From positions 62,001 to 126,000 of the forward strand of contig NZ_VENP01000002.1 in the NCBI RefSeq assembly GCF_006351005.1: 64,000 nucleotides of DNA, read 5' to 3'. Below, piece after piece: positions 24,256 through 37,991 of this stretch; position 1 is the first letter of the stretch; every line of letters starts with the position of its first letter. The translations under genes and the position numbers were made by a program. The stretch is from Miniimonas arenae. GTDB lineage: Bacteria; Actinomycetota; Actinomycetes; Actinomycetales; Beutenbergiaceae. The notes under the pieces are model-generated. The model saw nothing but the letters and a program-made list of their open reading frames with translations, was not told the origin of the DNA and made no database searches.

Positions 24256-24329
24256 GCCCCGGTAGCCCAACTGGCAGAGGCAGTCGGCTCAAACCCGACC
24301 CAGTAAGGGTTCGAATCCCTTCCGGGGCA
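24256..24329 (+). tRNA. tRNA-Leu(CAA) with a short variable loop
   Basis: A 74-base cloverleaf. The acceptor stem is GCCCCGG/CCGGGGC, the anticodon stem is GTCGG/CCGAC and the T arm is AAGGG-TTCGAAT-CCCTT. The anticodon loop CTCAAAC puts CAA at 24290-24292, which reads the leucine codon TTG. The discriminator base is A24329, suitable for leucine; CCA is not encoded (CCCA follows). The variable region is only five bases (24300-24304), whereas bacterial tRNA-Leu normally has a long extra arm. The folding is unambiguous; the amino acid identity is inferred from the anticodon. Confidence 0.85.
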
Positions 24330-24417
24330 CCCACGCCTCGTCGAGTGGTGTGACCGTCGACATCGCGGGACGGCTCACCGGCGTCCGGGGACGTCGCCGG
24401 GCGGCTCGAGAAGCGAC

Positions 24418-25062
24418 TCACGACACCGTCACCGAGCCGATGAAGTCCTCGCACCCGGCCACGATCGTCGCCTCGTCGTCGACCCACTGGCAGTACAGGT
24501 GAGCCACCTGGCCGCGACCGAAGATCCAGTACCCGAGGTAGGAGTAGCCGGAGCCGGGCAGGTCCACCACCTCGCGGACCGCGGGCAGCCCCGCGACCGA
24601 CGTCTGGGTGGTCTCCTCGATCACCTCGGCGCCGTTGATCTCGTGGTACGTCGCGATCCGGTCGGTGATGTCGCGCCAGGAGATCATGTCGCACGTCACC
24701 GTGAGCGGCCCGAGGTCCATCTGCGGGTACACGAGCAGGTTGATGACGTCGAGCGACGCCTGCTGGTCGTCGGGTACCCAGTAGCGGGCGGTCCAGTCTC
24801 CCTCGACCGGGTTGTCCTCGTAGTATCCCGACGCCTCGTGGAAGCGCGGCGGGTCGGGCGCGGTGAGGGTGGTGAGGTCGACGTCGGCGACGAGCTCGCC
24901 GTCCTTCGGCGGTCGGCCGTCGCACTCGATGAAGCCGGGCGGGATCGAGCGGTGCGCCGTGGGCGCGCTCGCCGCGGTCGGATCGCCGTCGCCCTGCCCC
25001 CCGCCGTCGCCGTCGCCCCCGAACGGGACGCAGCCGGCGACGGCGAGCATCGTCACGAGCGC
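24418..25062 (-). CDS. Hypothetical lipoprotein
   Basis: I do not recognise this protein. It is about 214 residues with a lipobox, 'MLAVAGC', a Gly/Asp-rich linker, and then a globular part with several Trp and Tyr residues and four Cys after the lipobox, consistent with an extracytoplasmic domain. The start is a problem. GTG 25062 and ATG 25056 give signal peptides with no positive n-region. The in-frame codons just upstream encode an ideal one ('SHARRLLAALVTMLAVAGC') but contain no ATG, GTG or TTG before the pyk terminator. A CTG start (25110) or a sequence error is possible. The 88 bases to the tRNA hold nothing. Confidence 0.65.
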   Translation of the reverse strand, partial: ALVTMLAVAGCVPFGGDGDGGGQGDGDPTAASAPTAHRSIPPGFIECDGRPPKDGELVADVDLTTLTAPDPPRFHEASGYYEDNPVEGDWTARYWVPDDQQASLDVINLLVYPQMDLGPLTVTCDMISWRDITDRIATYHEINGAEVIEETTQTSVAGLPAVREVVDLPGSGYSYLGYWIFGRGQVAHLYCQWVDDEATIVAGCEDFIGSVTVS

Positions 25063-25108
25063 GGCCAGCAGCCTTCTCGCGTGGCTCGCCGTCGGCCCGG
25101 GACGCGCC

Positions 25109-25140
25109 AGGGCGCCGCGGTCCGAGGACCGCGGCGCCCT
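25109..25140 (-). terminator. pyk terminator hairpin
   Basis: A perfect 15-base inverted repeat (25109-25123 with 25126-25140) separated by two bases, 8 bases after the pyk stop. Its position limits how far upstream the lipoprotein gene can begin. Confidence 0.75.
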
Positions 25141-25148
25141 GTGCTGGT

Positions 25149-26588
25149 TCAGCCCTGCTCCGGCACGTGCCGGTCGGTGTCGTCACCGATCGTGTGCACC
25201 TGGATGAGGTTCGTCGTGCCGGCGTGCCCGACCGGGGCGCCGGAGACCACGACCACGCGGTCGCCGGGCACGGCCAGGCCGCGGCCCTGCAGGCAGCGGT
25301 CGACCTCGGCGACCATGGCGTCGGTGTGCGGGACCGTCGGCGTGACGATCGTCGTGACGCCCCACGACAGCGCGAGCTGACGGCGGGTGCGGGCGTCGGG
25401 CGAGAACGCGATGAGCGGCAGCTCCGAGCGCAGGCGGGACATCCGGCGGGCGGAGTCGCCGGACTGCGTGAACGTCACGAGGTAGCGCGCGTCGAGCGTC
25501 TTGCCGATGTGGTTCGCCGCCGCCGTGATGACGCCGCCGCGGGTGTGCGGGGTCCATGCGAACGCGGCGATCCGCTCCAGGCCGTGCTCCTCGGTGGCCT
25601 CGATGATGCGGGCCATCGTGCGCACGCACTCGATCGGGAACTGACCCACCGAGGTCTCGCCGGACAGCATGACCGCGTCCGCGCCGTCGAGCACGGCGTT
25701 GGCGCAGTCGGAGGTCTCCGCGCGGGTCGGGCGCGGGGAGCTGATCATCGACTCGAGCACCTGGGTGGCGACGATGACGGGCTTGGCGTTGCGCCGCGCG
25801 ATCGCGACGGCCTCCTTCTGCACGAGCGGCACGCGCTCGAGCGGGAGCTCCACGCCGAGGTCGCCACGGGCGACCATGATGCCGTCGAACGCGTCGACGA
25901 TCTCGGCGAGGTTCTCCACGGCCTGCGGCTTCTCGATCTTGGCGATGACCGGGACCTTGTAGCCCTCCTCGCGCATGATCGTGGCGACGTCGTCGTAGTC
26001 CTTCGCCGAACGCACGAACGACAGCGCGATGAAGTCGGTCTTGAGGCGCAGCGCCCAGCGCAGGTCCTCGATGTCCTTCTCGCTCATCGCGGGCACGGAG
26101 ACCGCGACGCCGGGCAGGTTGATGCCCTTGTTGTTGGAGACCGGACCGGGCACCTCGACACGGGTCACCACGTCGGTGTCGGTCACCTCGACGACGCGGA
26201 CCTGGACCTTGCCGTCGTCGATGAGGAGGACGTCGCCCGGCTTGCAGTCGCCCGGGAGGCCCTTGAACGTGGTGCCGACGAGCTCCTTGGTGCCCTCGAC
26301 GTCGCGCGTGGTGATGGTGAAGATGTCGCCCACGGCGAGGTCGTGCTTGCCCTCCTTGAACCGCTCGAGGCGGATCTTGGGGCCCTGCAGGTCGACCAGG
26401 ATGGCGACGGCGCGGCCGGAGTTCTCGGCGGCGGCGCGCACGTTCTCGATGACCGCGGCGTGCTCCTCCGGAGCACCGTGGCTGCGGTTGATCCGTGCGA
26501 CGTCCATGCCGGCGTCGACGAGCTCCTGGATCTTCTCGGGGGAGGCGGTCGCGGGACCGAGGGTGCAGACGATCTTTGCTCTACGCAT
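25149..26588 (-). CDS. pyk: Pyruvate kinase
   Basis: Last step of glycolysis, phosphoenolpyruvate to pyruvate with ATP formation, 479 residues. Family motifs are 'AKIVCTLGPATASPE', 'GMDVARINRSHG', the signature region 'VIAKIEKPQAVENL' with its catalytic Lys, 'IMVARGDLGVELP' and 'ATQVLESMI'. The usual 'MNFSHG' reads 'INRSHG' here. ATG at 26588 is used: a TAGGCT box ends 6 bases before it and there is no Shine-Dalgarno sequence, predicting a leaderless mRNA. Its terminator is at 25109-25140. Confidence 0.97.
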   Translation of the reverse strand: MRRAKIVCTLGPATASPEKIQELVDAGMDVARINRSHGAPEEHAAVIENVRAAAENSGRAVAILVDLQGPKIRLERFKEGKHDLAVGDIFTITTRDVEGTKELVGTTFKGLPGDCKPGDVLLIDDGKVQVRVVEVTDTDVVTRVEVPGPVSNNKGINLPGVAVSVPAMSEKDIEDLRWALRLKTDFIALSFVRSAKDYDDVATIMREEGYKVPVIAKIEKPQAVENLAEIVDAFDGIMVARGDLGVELPLERVPLVQKEAVAIARRNAKPVIVATQVLESMISSPRPTRAETSDCANAVLDGADAVMLSGETSVGQFPIECVRTMARIIEATEEHGLERIAAFAWTPHTRGGVITAAANHIGKTLDARYLVTFTQSGDSARRMSRLRSELPLIAFSPDARTRRQLALSWGVTTIVTPTVPHTDAMVAEVDRCLQGRGLAVPGDRVVVVSGAPVGHAGTTNLIQVHTIGDDTDRHVPEQG

Positions 26589-26594
26589 GAGTTC

Positions 26595-26600
26595 AGCCTA
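26595..26600 (-). promoter_or_regulatory. -10 box for leaderless pyk
   Basis: TAGGCT on the minus strand ends 6 bases before the pyk ATG. The rest of the 166-base gap to gltD shows no other clear element. Confidence 0.6.
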
Positions 26601-26754
26601 GTTGGGTCGAAGGGATGGACGGGAAGCCGGAGGTCCCACGGCGGCGCACGCCGGTGACCGGGGCGTGGCCGGTGGACGACGGCCAGGTGGCGCGCCGGTG
26701 CACCGCTCGTCTGCGCTCATCAGGGCACGGCGGGCAGGCGCGTCCGGCAAGGGG

Positions 26755-28207
26755 TCAGATCTGGAAGCCGCGGTCCTGCGGACGGACCGGGACGGGCAGC
26801 TCGGTCGCACCCGTGAGGTACTTGTCGACCTCGGCCGCGACGGCCCGACCCTCGGCGATGGCCCACACGATGAGCGACTGGCCGCGTCCGGCGTCGCCGG
26901 CCACGAAGACCCCCGGCACCGTGGTCGCGTAGTCCTCACCGCGCGCGATCGGCCCGCTCGGGGCGATCGAGACACCGAGCTGGTCCGACACGGCCGTGGC
27001 GTCGGGACCGGCGAAGCCCATCGCCACCAGCACGAGGTCCGCCGGGATCTCCTTCTCGGTGCCGACCTTGGGCACGCGCCGGCCGTCGGGCAGGTAGTCC
27101 GTCTCGGCGACCCGCAGGCCCTCGACGCGGTCGGTGCCGAGGATCTGCACGGTCGAGGCGAGGAACTTCCGCTCGCCGCCCTCCTCGTGCGAGGAGGACA
27201 TCTCCAGCACGCGGGGGGTGGTGGGCCAGGGCTGGTCCTGGGGTCGCTCGACGGGCGGCTGGTAGCCGATCGCGAGCGTCGTGACCGAGCGTGCGCCCTG
27301 GCGCAGCGCCGTCCCGAGGCAGTCCGAGCCGGTGTCGCCGCCGCCGATGATGATCACGTCCTTGTCCGTGGCCGTGATCTGGTCGGCCACCGTGCGGCCG
27401 GCCACCACGGCGTTGGACTGGCTGAGGTAGGTCATCGCGTTGACGACGCCCGGCAGGGCGCGCCCCTCGACCCGCAGGCTGCGCGGCAGGCTCGCGCCGA
27501 TCGCGATGACGACGGCGTCGAACCGCGCCCGCAGCTCGTCCCAGGTCGGGTCCTCGCCCACGGTCACGCCGGTGCGGAACCGGGTGCCCTCGGCCTCCAT
27601 CTGCGCCACGCGGCGGTCGATGTGGGCCTTCTCGAGCTTGAAGTCCGGCACGCCGTAGCGCAGCAGCCCGCCGATCGCGTCGTCCTTCTCGAACACCACG
27701 ACCGTGTGCCCGGCCCGGGTGAGCTGCTGCGCGACGGCGAGACCCGACGGCCCGGAGCCGACGACGGCGACCGTGGAGTCGGTGAGCCGGTCGGGCACGA
27801 CCGGGTGCACGAGACCGCGCTCCCAGGCCTCGTCGATGATCGAGACCTCGATGTTCTTGATCGTGACCGGCGGCTGGTTGATGCCGAGAACGCACGAGTT
27901 CTCGCACGGCGCGGGGCAGATGCGACCGGTGAACTCCGGGAAGTTGTTCGTGGCGTGCAGCCGCTCGATCGCCTCCTCCCACTGGCCGCGCCACACGAGG
28001 TCGTTCCACTCGGGGATGAGGTTCCCCAGCGGGCAGCCCTGGTGGCAGAACGGGATGCCGCAGTCCATGCAGCGCCCCGCCTGGCGCGTGAGGTAGGGGC
28101 TGTCGCCCACCCGGTGCTCGTGGACCTCCCGCCAGTCCTGCAGTCGCAGGGGCACGGGGCGGGACTCGGGCAGCTCCCGGTCCCTTGTCCGCAGGAACCC
28201 GCGTGGG

Positions 28208-28215
<8 letters not shown>
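26755..28215 (-). CDS. gltD: Glutamate synthase (NADPH) small subunit
   Basis: Electron-input subunit of GOGAT, 486 residues. Two N-terminal cysteine clusters for [4Fe-4S] centres are visible, '[14 protein letters not shown]' and '[12 protein letters not shown]'. They are followed by an FAD-binding '[16 protein letters not shown]' and an NADPH-binding '[13 protein letters not shown]', and a closing FAD motif, '[14 protein letters not shown]'. ATG 28215 overlaps the gltB stop by 8 bases, so the two subunits are translationally coupled. Confidence 0.97.
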
Positions 28216-32788
<4,573 letters not shown>

Positions 32789-32880
32789 ACGGCGACCGTC
32801 CCTCCCCCCGGTCCCAAGGCCGGGATCAACTCCTACTAGGTCGGGGACGCCGTCGGCCCTGGCGGCAGAATACCGGCCGA

Positions 32881-33966
32881 CTACCCGTGCGGCGTACCCC
32901 GTCCGCCCGATGGTCCGGGGGGCTCGACGGGGTCGCCCGGTGCCGCGACGTCAACGCTCCCCTGACGCTCCGCGGGGTCCGAGACGCCGACGCCGTGCGG
33001 GGTTGTGATCGACCCGTCCGTGGGCTCGCCGTCGGACGCCGAGTCCGGCTCACTGTCGGACGCCGAGTCGGGCTCACCGTCGGACGCCGAGTCGGGCTCG
33101 CCGTCGGACGCCGAGTCGGGCTCGTCGGGCTGCCGACCCGGCAGCCACACCGTCTCGTCCCGACCCGGGTGTCGGCGCGTGGTCACGAGGAAGGCGACGA
33201 GCGCCGTCGTGAACACGATGATCGCGGTCCACACGTTGAGCCGCAGGCCGAGGACGTGCTGCGCGTCGTCGACGCGCAGCATCTCGATCCAGCCGCGACC
33301 CGCGGTGTAGAGCATGACGTAGAGCCAGAAGACGCGGCCGTGGCCGAGGCGGAACCGTCGGTCCAGCCAGACGAGGAACGCCGCGGCCGCGAGGTTCCAC
33401 AGCAGCTCGTAGAGGAAGGTGGGGTGGAACAGCGTGCCGGCGGGAAAGCCGGCGGCCCGTGCGACAGCGTCGTCCACGCGCAGGCCCCAGGGCAGGGTGG
33501 TCGGGCTGCCGAACAGCTCCTGGTTGAACCAGTTCCCCAGCCGGCCCACGGCCTGCGCCACGAGCAGGCCGGGCGCGAGCGCGTCCGCGAACGGTGCGAA
33601 CCGCAGGCCCGCACGGCGCAGCCCGATCCACGCGCCCACCGCGCCGAGCGAGATCGCGCCCCAGATGCCGAGGCCGCCCTGCCAGATGTAGAGGATGCGG
33701 ACGAGGTCGCCGTCGGGGCCGAAGTAGGCCGCCGGGGAGGTGACGACGTGGTAGAGCCGCGCCCCGATGATGCCGAACACCACGGCCCACACCACGACGT
33801 CCGGGACCTCCTCGGCCGGTCCGCCGCGCGCGGCGTAGCGGCGCACGAGGATGCGGTAGGCGAGGAAGCCCCCGATGAGGATCGCGATGGCGTAGGCACG
33901 CAGCGGGAAGGGGCCGAGGTACCAGACCCCCTGCGACGGGCTCGGGATGCCGTCGGCGAGGATCAC
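32881..33966 (-). CDS. lgt: Prolipoprotein diacylglyceryl transferase
   Basis: Membrane enzyme that transfers diacylglycerol to the lipobox cysteine of prolipoproteins such as EfeO, LivJ and the FKBP protein encoded here. 361 residues with about seven membrane segments; the phosphatidylglycerol-binding signature reads '[14 protein letters not shown]'. The C-terminal 75 residues are a hydrophilic tail with an Asp-Ser-Ala-Ser-Asp-Gly-Glu-Pro repeat, beyond the catalytic body. GTG 33966 overlaps the trpA stop (GTGA). The trpA-lgt link is common in actinobacteria. Confidence 0.95.
   Translation of the reverse strand: MILADGIPSPSQGVWYLGPFPLRAYAIAILIGGFLAYRILVRRYAARGGPAEEVPDVVVWAVVFGIIGARLYHVVTSPAAYFGPDGDLVRILYIWQGGLGIWGAISLGAVGAWIGLRRAGLRFAPFADALAPGLLVAQAVGRLGNWFNQELFGSPTTLPWGLRVDDAVARAAGFPAGTLFHPTFLYELLWNLAAAAFLVWLDRRFRLGHGRVFWLYVMLYTAGRGWIEMLRVDDAQHVLGLRLNVWTAIIVFTTALVAFLVTTRRHPGRDETVWLPGRQPDEPDSASDGEPDSASDGEPDSASDSEPDSASDGEPTDGSITTPHGVGVSDPAERQGSVDVAAPGDPVEPPGPSGGRGTPHG
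33022..33124. repeat. 24-base tandem repeat inside lgt
   Basis: Four units of 24 bases (33022, 33046, 33070, 33094) plus seven further bases, keeping frame and encoding the eight-residue repeat DSASDGEP in the Lgt tail. Copies differ by only one to three bases, so the number of units may vary between strains. Confidence 0.85.
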
Positions 33967-34820
33967 CGGCGCACCCCGGCCGCCAGCGCGGCCGCCGTCT
34001 GCGCCACGGCGTCGACGCCGCCGTCGCGCAGCGACCGTACGAGCGCCGAGCCCACGATGACGCCGTCGGCGAAGGAGGCCACCTCGTGCGCCTGCTGGGG
34101 CGTCGAGACGCCGAGGCCCACGCAGACCCGCGGCGCGCCAGCCTCACGGGTGCGGCGCACGAGTTCGCCTGCGCCGGCACCCACGCTCGAGCGCGTGCCC
34201 GTGACGCCCATCGTGGACGCGGCGTAGACGAAGCCGCGGCTCGCGGCCACCGTGAGCGCGAGGCGCTCGGTGGTCGAGCTCGGCGCGACGAGGAACACCT
34301 TGTCCAGTCCGTGCCGGTCGGCGGCGACGATCCACTCGGCCGCCTCGTCCGGGATGAGGTCGGGGGTGATGAGGCCCGCTCCCCCGGCCGAGGCGAGGTC
34401 GCGCGCGAACGCGTCGACGCCGTAGCGCAGCACCGGGTTGAAGTAGGACATCACGAGCACCGGAGCGCCCTCGGCGGCGATCGCCTCGACGGCGCCCATC
34501 ACCTGTGCGACGCGCGTCCCGCCGCGCAGGGCGGTCTCGACGGCGGACTGGATGAGCGGGCCGTCCATCACCGGGTCGGAGTAGGGCAGCCCGAGCTCGA
34601 CGACGTCCACGCCGGCGCGCACCATCGCGCGCGCCGCGGCGACGCTCGTGGCCACGTCCGGGAACCCGAGCGGCAGGTAGCCGACGAGGACCGCGCGGTT
34701 CTCCGCGCGCGCCGCCTCGACCGTGGCGGCGCTCGTGACGCGCGCGACGACGTCGGCCGGGGCGGTGGTGCCGGCGGTGCTGGTGCTGGTGGTGGCGCTG
34801 CTCGCGCTGATGGCGGTCAT
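33963..34820 (-). CDS. trpA: Tryptophan synthase alpha chain
   Basis: Cleaves indole-3-glycerol phosphate to indole, which passes through a tunnel to TrpB. 285 residues; the catalytic Glu and Asp are in '[18 protein letters not shown]', with '[15 protein letters not shown]' and '[10 protein letters not shown]' following. The first 25 residues are a Ser/Thr/Ala-rich extension. ATG 34820 overlaps the trpB stop by 4 bases (ATGA). Confidence 0.96.
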   Translation of the reverse strand: MTAISASSATTSTSTAGTTAPADVVARVTSAATVEAARAENRAVLVGYLPLGFPDVATSVAAARAMVRAGVDVVELGLPYSDPVMDGPLIQSAVETALRGGTRVAQVMGAVEAIAAEGAPVLVMSYFNPVLRYGVDAFARDLASAGGAGLITPDLIPDEAAEWIVAADRHGLDKVFLVAPSSTTERLALTVAASRGFVYAASTMGVTGTRSSVGAGAGELVRRTREAGAPRVCVGLGVSTPQQAHEVASFADGVIVGSALVRSLRDGGVDAVAQTAAALAAGVRR

Positions 34821-36163
34821 CCCCGGCCCTCCTGGTTCTCGTCGACGCCCGAGTCCAGGACGTCGAACCAGCGGCCCGCGGTCGCGACGTCCTTGTCTCC
34901 CCGGCCGGACAGGTTGACGAGCACGATGGGGGGCTCGCCGTCGGGCCGCGGCGCGAGGGTGCGGCCCGCCCGCAGCGCGCCGGCGAGCGCGTGCGCGGAC
35001 TCGAGCGCCGGGATGATGCCCTCGGTGCGGCAGAGAATGCGGAACGCCTCCATCGCCTCGGTGTCGGTGACCGGCTCGTACGTGGCGCGGCCGGTGTCGT
35101 GCAGCCACGCGTGCTCCGGGCCGACGCTCGGGTAGTCCAGGCCGGCGGAGATGGAGTGGGTCGGCCGGGTCTGGCCGTCCGCGTCCTGCAGCAGGTAGGA
35201 GCGCGCACCGTGCAGGACGCCCGGCTCGCCGCCGGAGAACCGGGCGGCGTGCAGGCCGGTGGTCACGCCGTCGCCGCCGGCCTCGAGACCGAGGAGGGCG
35301 ACGCCGTCGTCGTCGAGGAACGCGTTGAAGATGCCCATCGCGTTCGAGCCGCCGCCCACGCACGCGGTGACGAGGTCGGGCAGGCGGCCGGTGCGCTCGA
35401 GCAGCTGCGCGCGGGCCTCGTCCCCGATCACCCGGTGGAAGTCGCGGACCATCTGCGGGAACGGGTGCGGCCCCGTCACGGTGCCGAGCAGGTAGTGGGT
35501 GTGCTCGACGTTGGCGACCCAGTCGCGCAGCGCCTCGTTGATCGCGTCCTTGAGGGTGCGCGAGCCGATCGTGACCGGCACGACCTCGGCACCGAGCAGG
35601 CGCATCCGCGCGACGTTGAGCGCCTGCCGCTCGGTGTCCTCCTCGCCCATGTAGACGGTGCACTCCAGGCCCATGAGCGCCGCGGCCGTCGCGGTGGCCA
35701 CACCGTGCTGACCGGCCCCGGTCTCCGCGATGACGCGCGTCTTGCCCATCCGCTTCACGAGGAGCGCCTGGCCCAGGACGTTGTTGATCTTGTGCGAGCC
35801 GGTGTGGTTGAGGTCCTCGCGCTTGAGGAAGACCCGGACGCCCGGCACGCCGTCGGCGGTGGCGACGTGCGCCGCGAACCGCGGCACCTCCGTGAGCGGC
35901 GAGGGGCGGCCGGTGTACTCGCGGTGCAGGCGGGCCAGCTCGACCTCGAACTCCGGGTCGGTCTTCGCCTTGGCGTACGCGTCGGCGAGCTCGTCGAGCG
36001 CGGCGATGAGCGCCTCGGGCACGAACCGACCCCCGAAGTCGCCGAAGTACGGGCCCTGCACGTCCGCGAGCGGGCGCGCGCCCTCGGGCGCGGTCGGTTC
36101 GGGCGCCGCGGTCTCGGGCGCCGCGGTGTCGGGCGCTGTGGCGCGCTCCTGCGGTGTGGTCAT
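34817..36163 (-). CDS. trpB: Tryptophan synthase beta chain
   Basis: PLP enzyme joining indole and serine to make tryptophan, 448 residues. The PLP lysine is in '[14 protein letters not shown]' and the phosphate loop in '[10 protein letters not shown]'. An Ala/Pro/Glu-rich stretch of about 32 residues precedes '[14 protein letters not shown]', where the family usually starts. ATG 36163 is used because GGAGGA lies 5 bases upstream; a GTG at 36238 with GAGAGGAG before it would add 25 residues in frame and cannot be excluded. The 148 bases to trpC hold only this leader. Confidence 0.96.
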   Translation of the reverse strand: MTTPQERATAPDTAAPETAAPEPTAPEGARPLADVQGPYFGDFGGRFVPEALIAALDELADAYAKAKTDPEFEVELARLHREYTGRPSPLTEVPRFAAHVATADGVPGVRVFLKREDLNHTGSHKINNVLGQALLVKRMGKTRVIAETGAGQHGVATATAAALMGLECTVYMGEEDTERQALNVARMRLLGAEVVPVTIGSRTLKDAINEALRDWVANVEHTHYLLGTVTGPHPFPQMVRDFHRVIGDEARAQLLERTGRLPDLVTACVGGGSNAMGIFNAFLDDDGVALLGLEAGGDGVTTGLHAARFSGGEPGVLHGARSYLLQDADGQTRPTHSISAGLDYPSVGPEHAWLHDTGRATYEPVTDTEAMEAFRILCRTEGIIPALESAHALAGALRAGRTLAPRPDGEPPIVLVNLSGRGDKDVATAGRWFDVLDSGVDENQEGRG

Positions 36164-36311
36164 CACGTTCCTCCGGTCCTGCGTGGTGCGGGCGCCCTCG
36201 TCGGGCGCCGTTCGTGGCGGGTGGTCGCGACGCGGCACACCCGCTCCTCTCACGCCCGCGCGGCGGGCGCGGCCGTGTCGTCCGAGCCGTGCGGCGCGGG
36301 CGTGGCCCGGT

Positions 36312-37124
36312 TCAGGGCCGCCGGGCGCGCAGCGCCGGGTGCGCGCCGACCGCCACGAGGTCGGCGACGGCGGCGCGGGGGTCCGCGGACCGGACGAGCG
36401 TCTCGCCGACGAGCACGGCATCGGCCCCGGCCTGGGCGTACTCGAGCACGTCGCGCGGGCCGCGGACGCCCGACTCCGCGACCCGGCAGGCCCAGTCCGG
36501 CAGCGCCTCGGCGACGCCGGCGAACGTGTCGCGGTCCACCTCGAGCGTGTGCAGGTTGCGCGCGTTCACGCCGATGATGCGCCCGCCCGCGTCGATCGCG
36601 CGGTGCGCCTCCTCGACGTCGTGCACCTCCACGAGGGCGGACATCCCGAGCGAGTGGACGCGCTCGACGAGCGACGTGAGCACGGTCTGCTCGAGGGCCG
36701 CGACGATGAGGAGCACGAGGTCGGCGCCGTGTGCCCGCGCCTCCCACACCTGGTAGGGCGAGACGATGAAGTCCTTACGCAGCACGGGGACGTCGACCGC
36801 GCCGCGCACCGCGTCCAGGTCCGCGAGGCTGCCGAGGAACCGACGCTCCTCGGTCAGCACCGAGATCACCGAGGCACCGCCGGCCTCGTACTGCTGCGCG
36901 AGCGCGGCGGGATCCGGGATCGGGGCGAGCGGGCCCTTGGACGGGCTCGCGCGCTTCACCTCGGCGATCACCGCGATCGCGGCCGGGTCCTTGAGCCGGT
37001 CGTGGCAGGAGCGTGCGCTCGGCTGCTGCTGCGCGAGGGCCTTGAGGTCGTCGAGGCTCGTCTGCGCCTGCCGGGTCGCGACGTCCTCGCGGACCCCGGC
37101 GACGATGTCCTCCAGCACTGTCAC
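36312..37124 (-). CDS. trpC: Indole-3-glycerol phosphate synthase
   Basis: TIM-barrel enzyme closing the indole ring, 270 residues. Signature '[13 protein letters not shown]' and '[12 protein letters not shown]' carry the catalytic lysines, and '[15 protein letters not shown]' and '[12 protein letters not shown]' complete the phosphate site. GTG 37124 is chosen because CGGGAGGAAC lies 6 bases upstream and the residues after it ('[15 protein letters not shown]') are family-like. Probably the first gene of trpCBA-lgt, with a promoter box at 37222-37227. Confidence 0.95.
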   Translation of the reverse strand: MTVLEDIVAGVREDVATRQAQTSLDDLKALAQQQPSARSCHDRLKDPAAIAVIAEVKRASPSKGPLAPIPDPAALAQQYEAGGASVISVLTEERRFLGSLADLDAVRGAVDVPVLRKDFIVSPYQVWEARAHGADLVLLIVAALEQTVLTSLVERVHSLGMSALVEVHDVEEAHRAIDAGGRIIGVNARNLHTLEVDRDTFAGVAEALPDWACRVAESGVRGPRDVLEYAQAGADAVLVGETLVRSADPRAAVADLVAVGAHPALRARRP

Positions 37125-37221
37125 GCCGGCGTTCCTCCCGTGTACCCCTGCTGAGCACTGCTGACCGCTGCGTCCTGCCCCGGCGCCTGCGGCCGCCGAC
37201 CCGGCCCGGGCCGGCGCGCCA

Positions 37222-37227
37222 AGCCTA
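37222..37227 (-). promoter_or_regulatory. Candidate -10 box for trpC
   Basis: TAGGCT on the minus strand, about 98 bases before trpC. The resulting leader of about 90 bases has no tryptophan-rich leader peptide and no obvious attenuator. Confidence 0.4.
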
Positions 37228-37290
37228 GGCCAGCCGGAGGACCACTCCGGCCCACGTCCGTCGCCCGCCCGAACCACGGACACGCATCGA

Positions 37291-37406
37291 CGCGTGCGGA
37301 CGGCGGGCGTTCCGCGTGCGGACGGCGAACCTCAGGGACGGCGGTCGATCCGCGTGCGGACGGCGAACGTCAGTGACGGCGAACGTCAGCGGGCGGCGAA
37401 CCTCAG
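37291..37406. repeat. Interspersed short direct repeats upstream of trpC
   Basis: CGCGTGCGGACGGCG occurs at 37291, 37313 and 37351. The partly overlapping word GACGGCGAAC(C/G)TCAG occurs at 37321, 37359, 37375 and, with one change, 37392. The block fills most of the 278-base gap between the DUF2752 gene and trpC that is not leader. Confidence 0.8.
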
Positions 37407-37960
37407 GGGACGGCGAGCGGTCCAAGGTACGGCGTGAGGGCCGGGACGTTGCGCAGCACCCAGAATGCGAGGACGAGCCCGAGGCCGACCCAGGCCAGCC
37501 AGGCGGGTGGGCTCCAGGGCGGCCGGTCGGCGCGCGCGTCCGCGAACCAGCGGGCGGTGAGCGCGAGCACGAGCGGCAGCCCGACCACGACGAGCGGGTT
37601 GTACGACCACGCCGAGGCGACGTCGCCGTGCAGCAGGTCGGCCGTGGCCCGCATTCCCCCGCAGCCGGGGCACGCGATGCCGAGCAGCAGGCTCGGGCAG
37701 AACCCGTACGAGCCGGCCACGTGCGGGCTGCGCAGGACGAGCAGCACACCGCCGCCGACGGCGAGGGCCGCGATCGTGGTCGGCAGGGACCAGGAGCGCC
37801 CCGAGTCGCGCGCGGCCACCTGCGCGGGCCGGACGGTCGCCGCAGCTCCGGCCGGACCGGCCCCCGCGGCGAGGGATGCGCCGTCCGGCGACGGGCCGAC
37901 CCTGCCGGCGGACGCTGCGGTCCGTGCGGGCCCGCCGCGTCCCGGACGGGTGTCGGTCAT
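37403..37960 (-). CDS. DUF2752 membrane protein
   Basis: A 185-residue protein of unknown function with the DUF2752 signature: a first membrane helix, 'GFCPSLLLGIACPGCGGMRA', then 'LLHGDVASAWSYNP' and two more helices. The paired CPSxxxxxxCPGCGG cysteines are the family hallmark and suggest a metal or thiol role, not demonstrated. About 55 disordered Ala/Gly/Pro residues precede the domain. ATG 37960 has GGGAG 6 bases upstream. It lies in the minus-strand run between trpE and trpC, as often in actinobacteria. Confidence 0.85.
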   Translation of the reverse strand: MTDTRPGRGGPARTAASAGRVGPSPDGASLAAGAGPAGAAATVRPAQVAARDSGRSWSLPTTIAALAVGGGVLLVLRSPHVAGSYGFCPSLLLGIACPGCGGMRATADLLHGDVASAWSYNPLVVVGLPLVLALTARWFADARADRPPWSPPAWLAWVGLGLVLAFWVLRNVPALTPYLGPLAVP

Positions 37961-37991
37961 GGCAACTCCCGACGGGAGGGCTCCCGATCGC

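Noticed and set aside
33022-33124. Possible CRISPR-like array
   Set aside because: Units are directly adjacent with no spacers and are translated in frame as part of lgt.
36164-36311. A small trpM-like gene between trpC and trpB
   Set aside because: The only plausible frame (GTG 36238) continues in frame into trpB, so it is an alternative start and not a separate gene.
37125-37290. Tryptophan attenuator or T-box before trpC
   Set aside because: I looked for a leader peptide with Trp codons, a T-box core sequence and alternative hairpins; none is visible.
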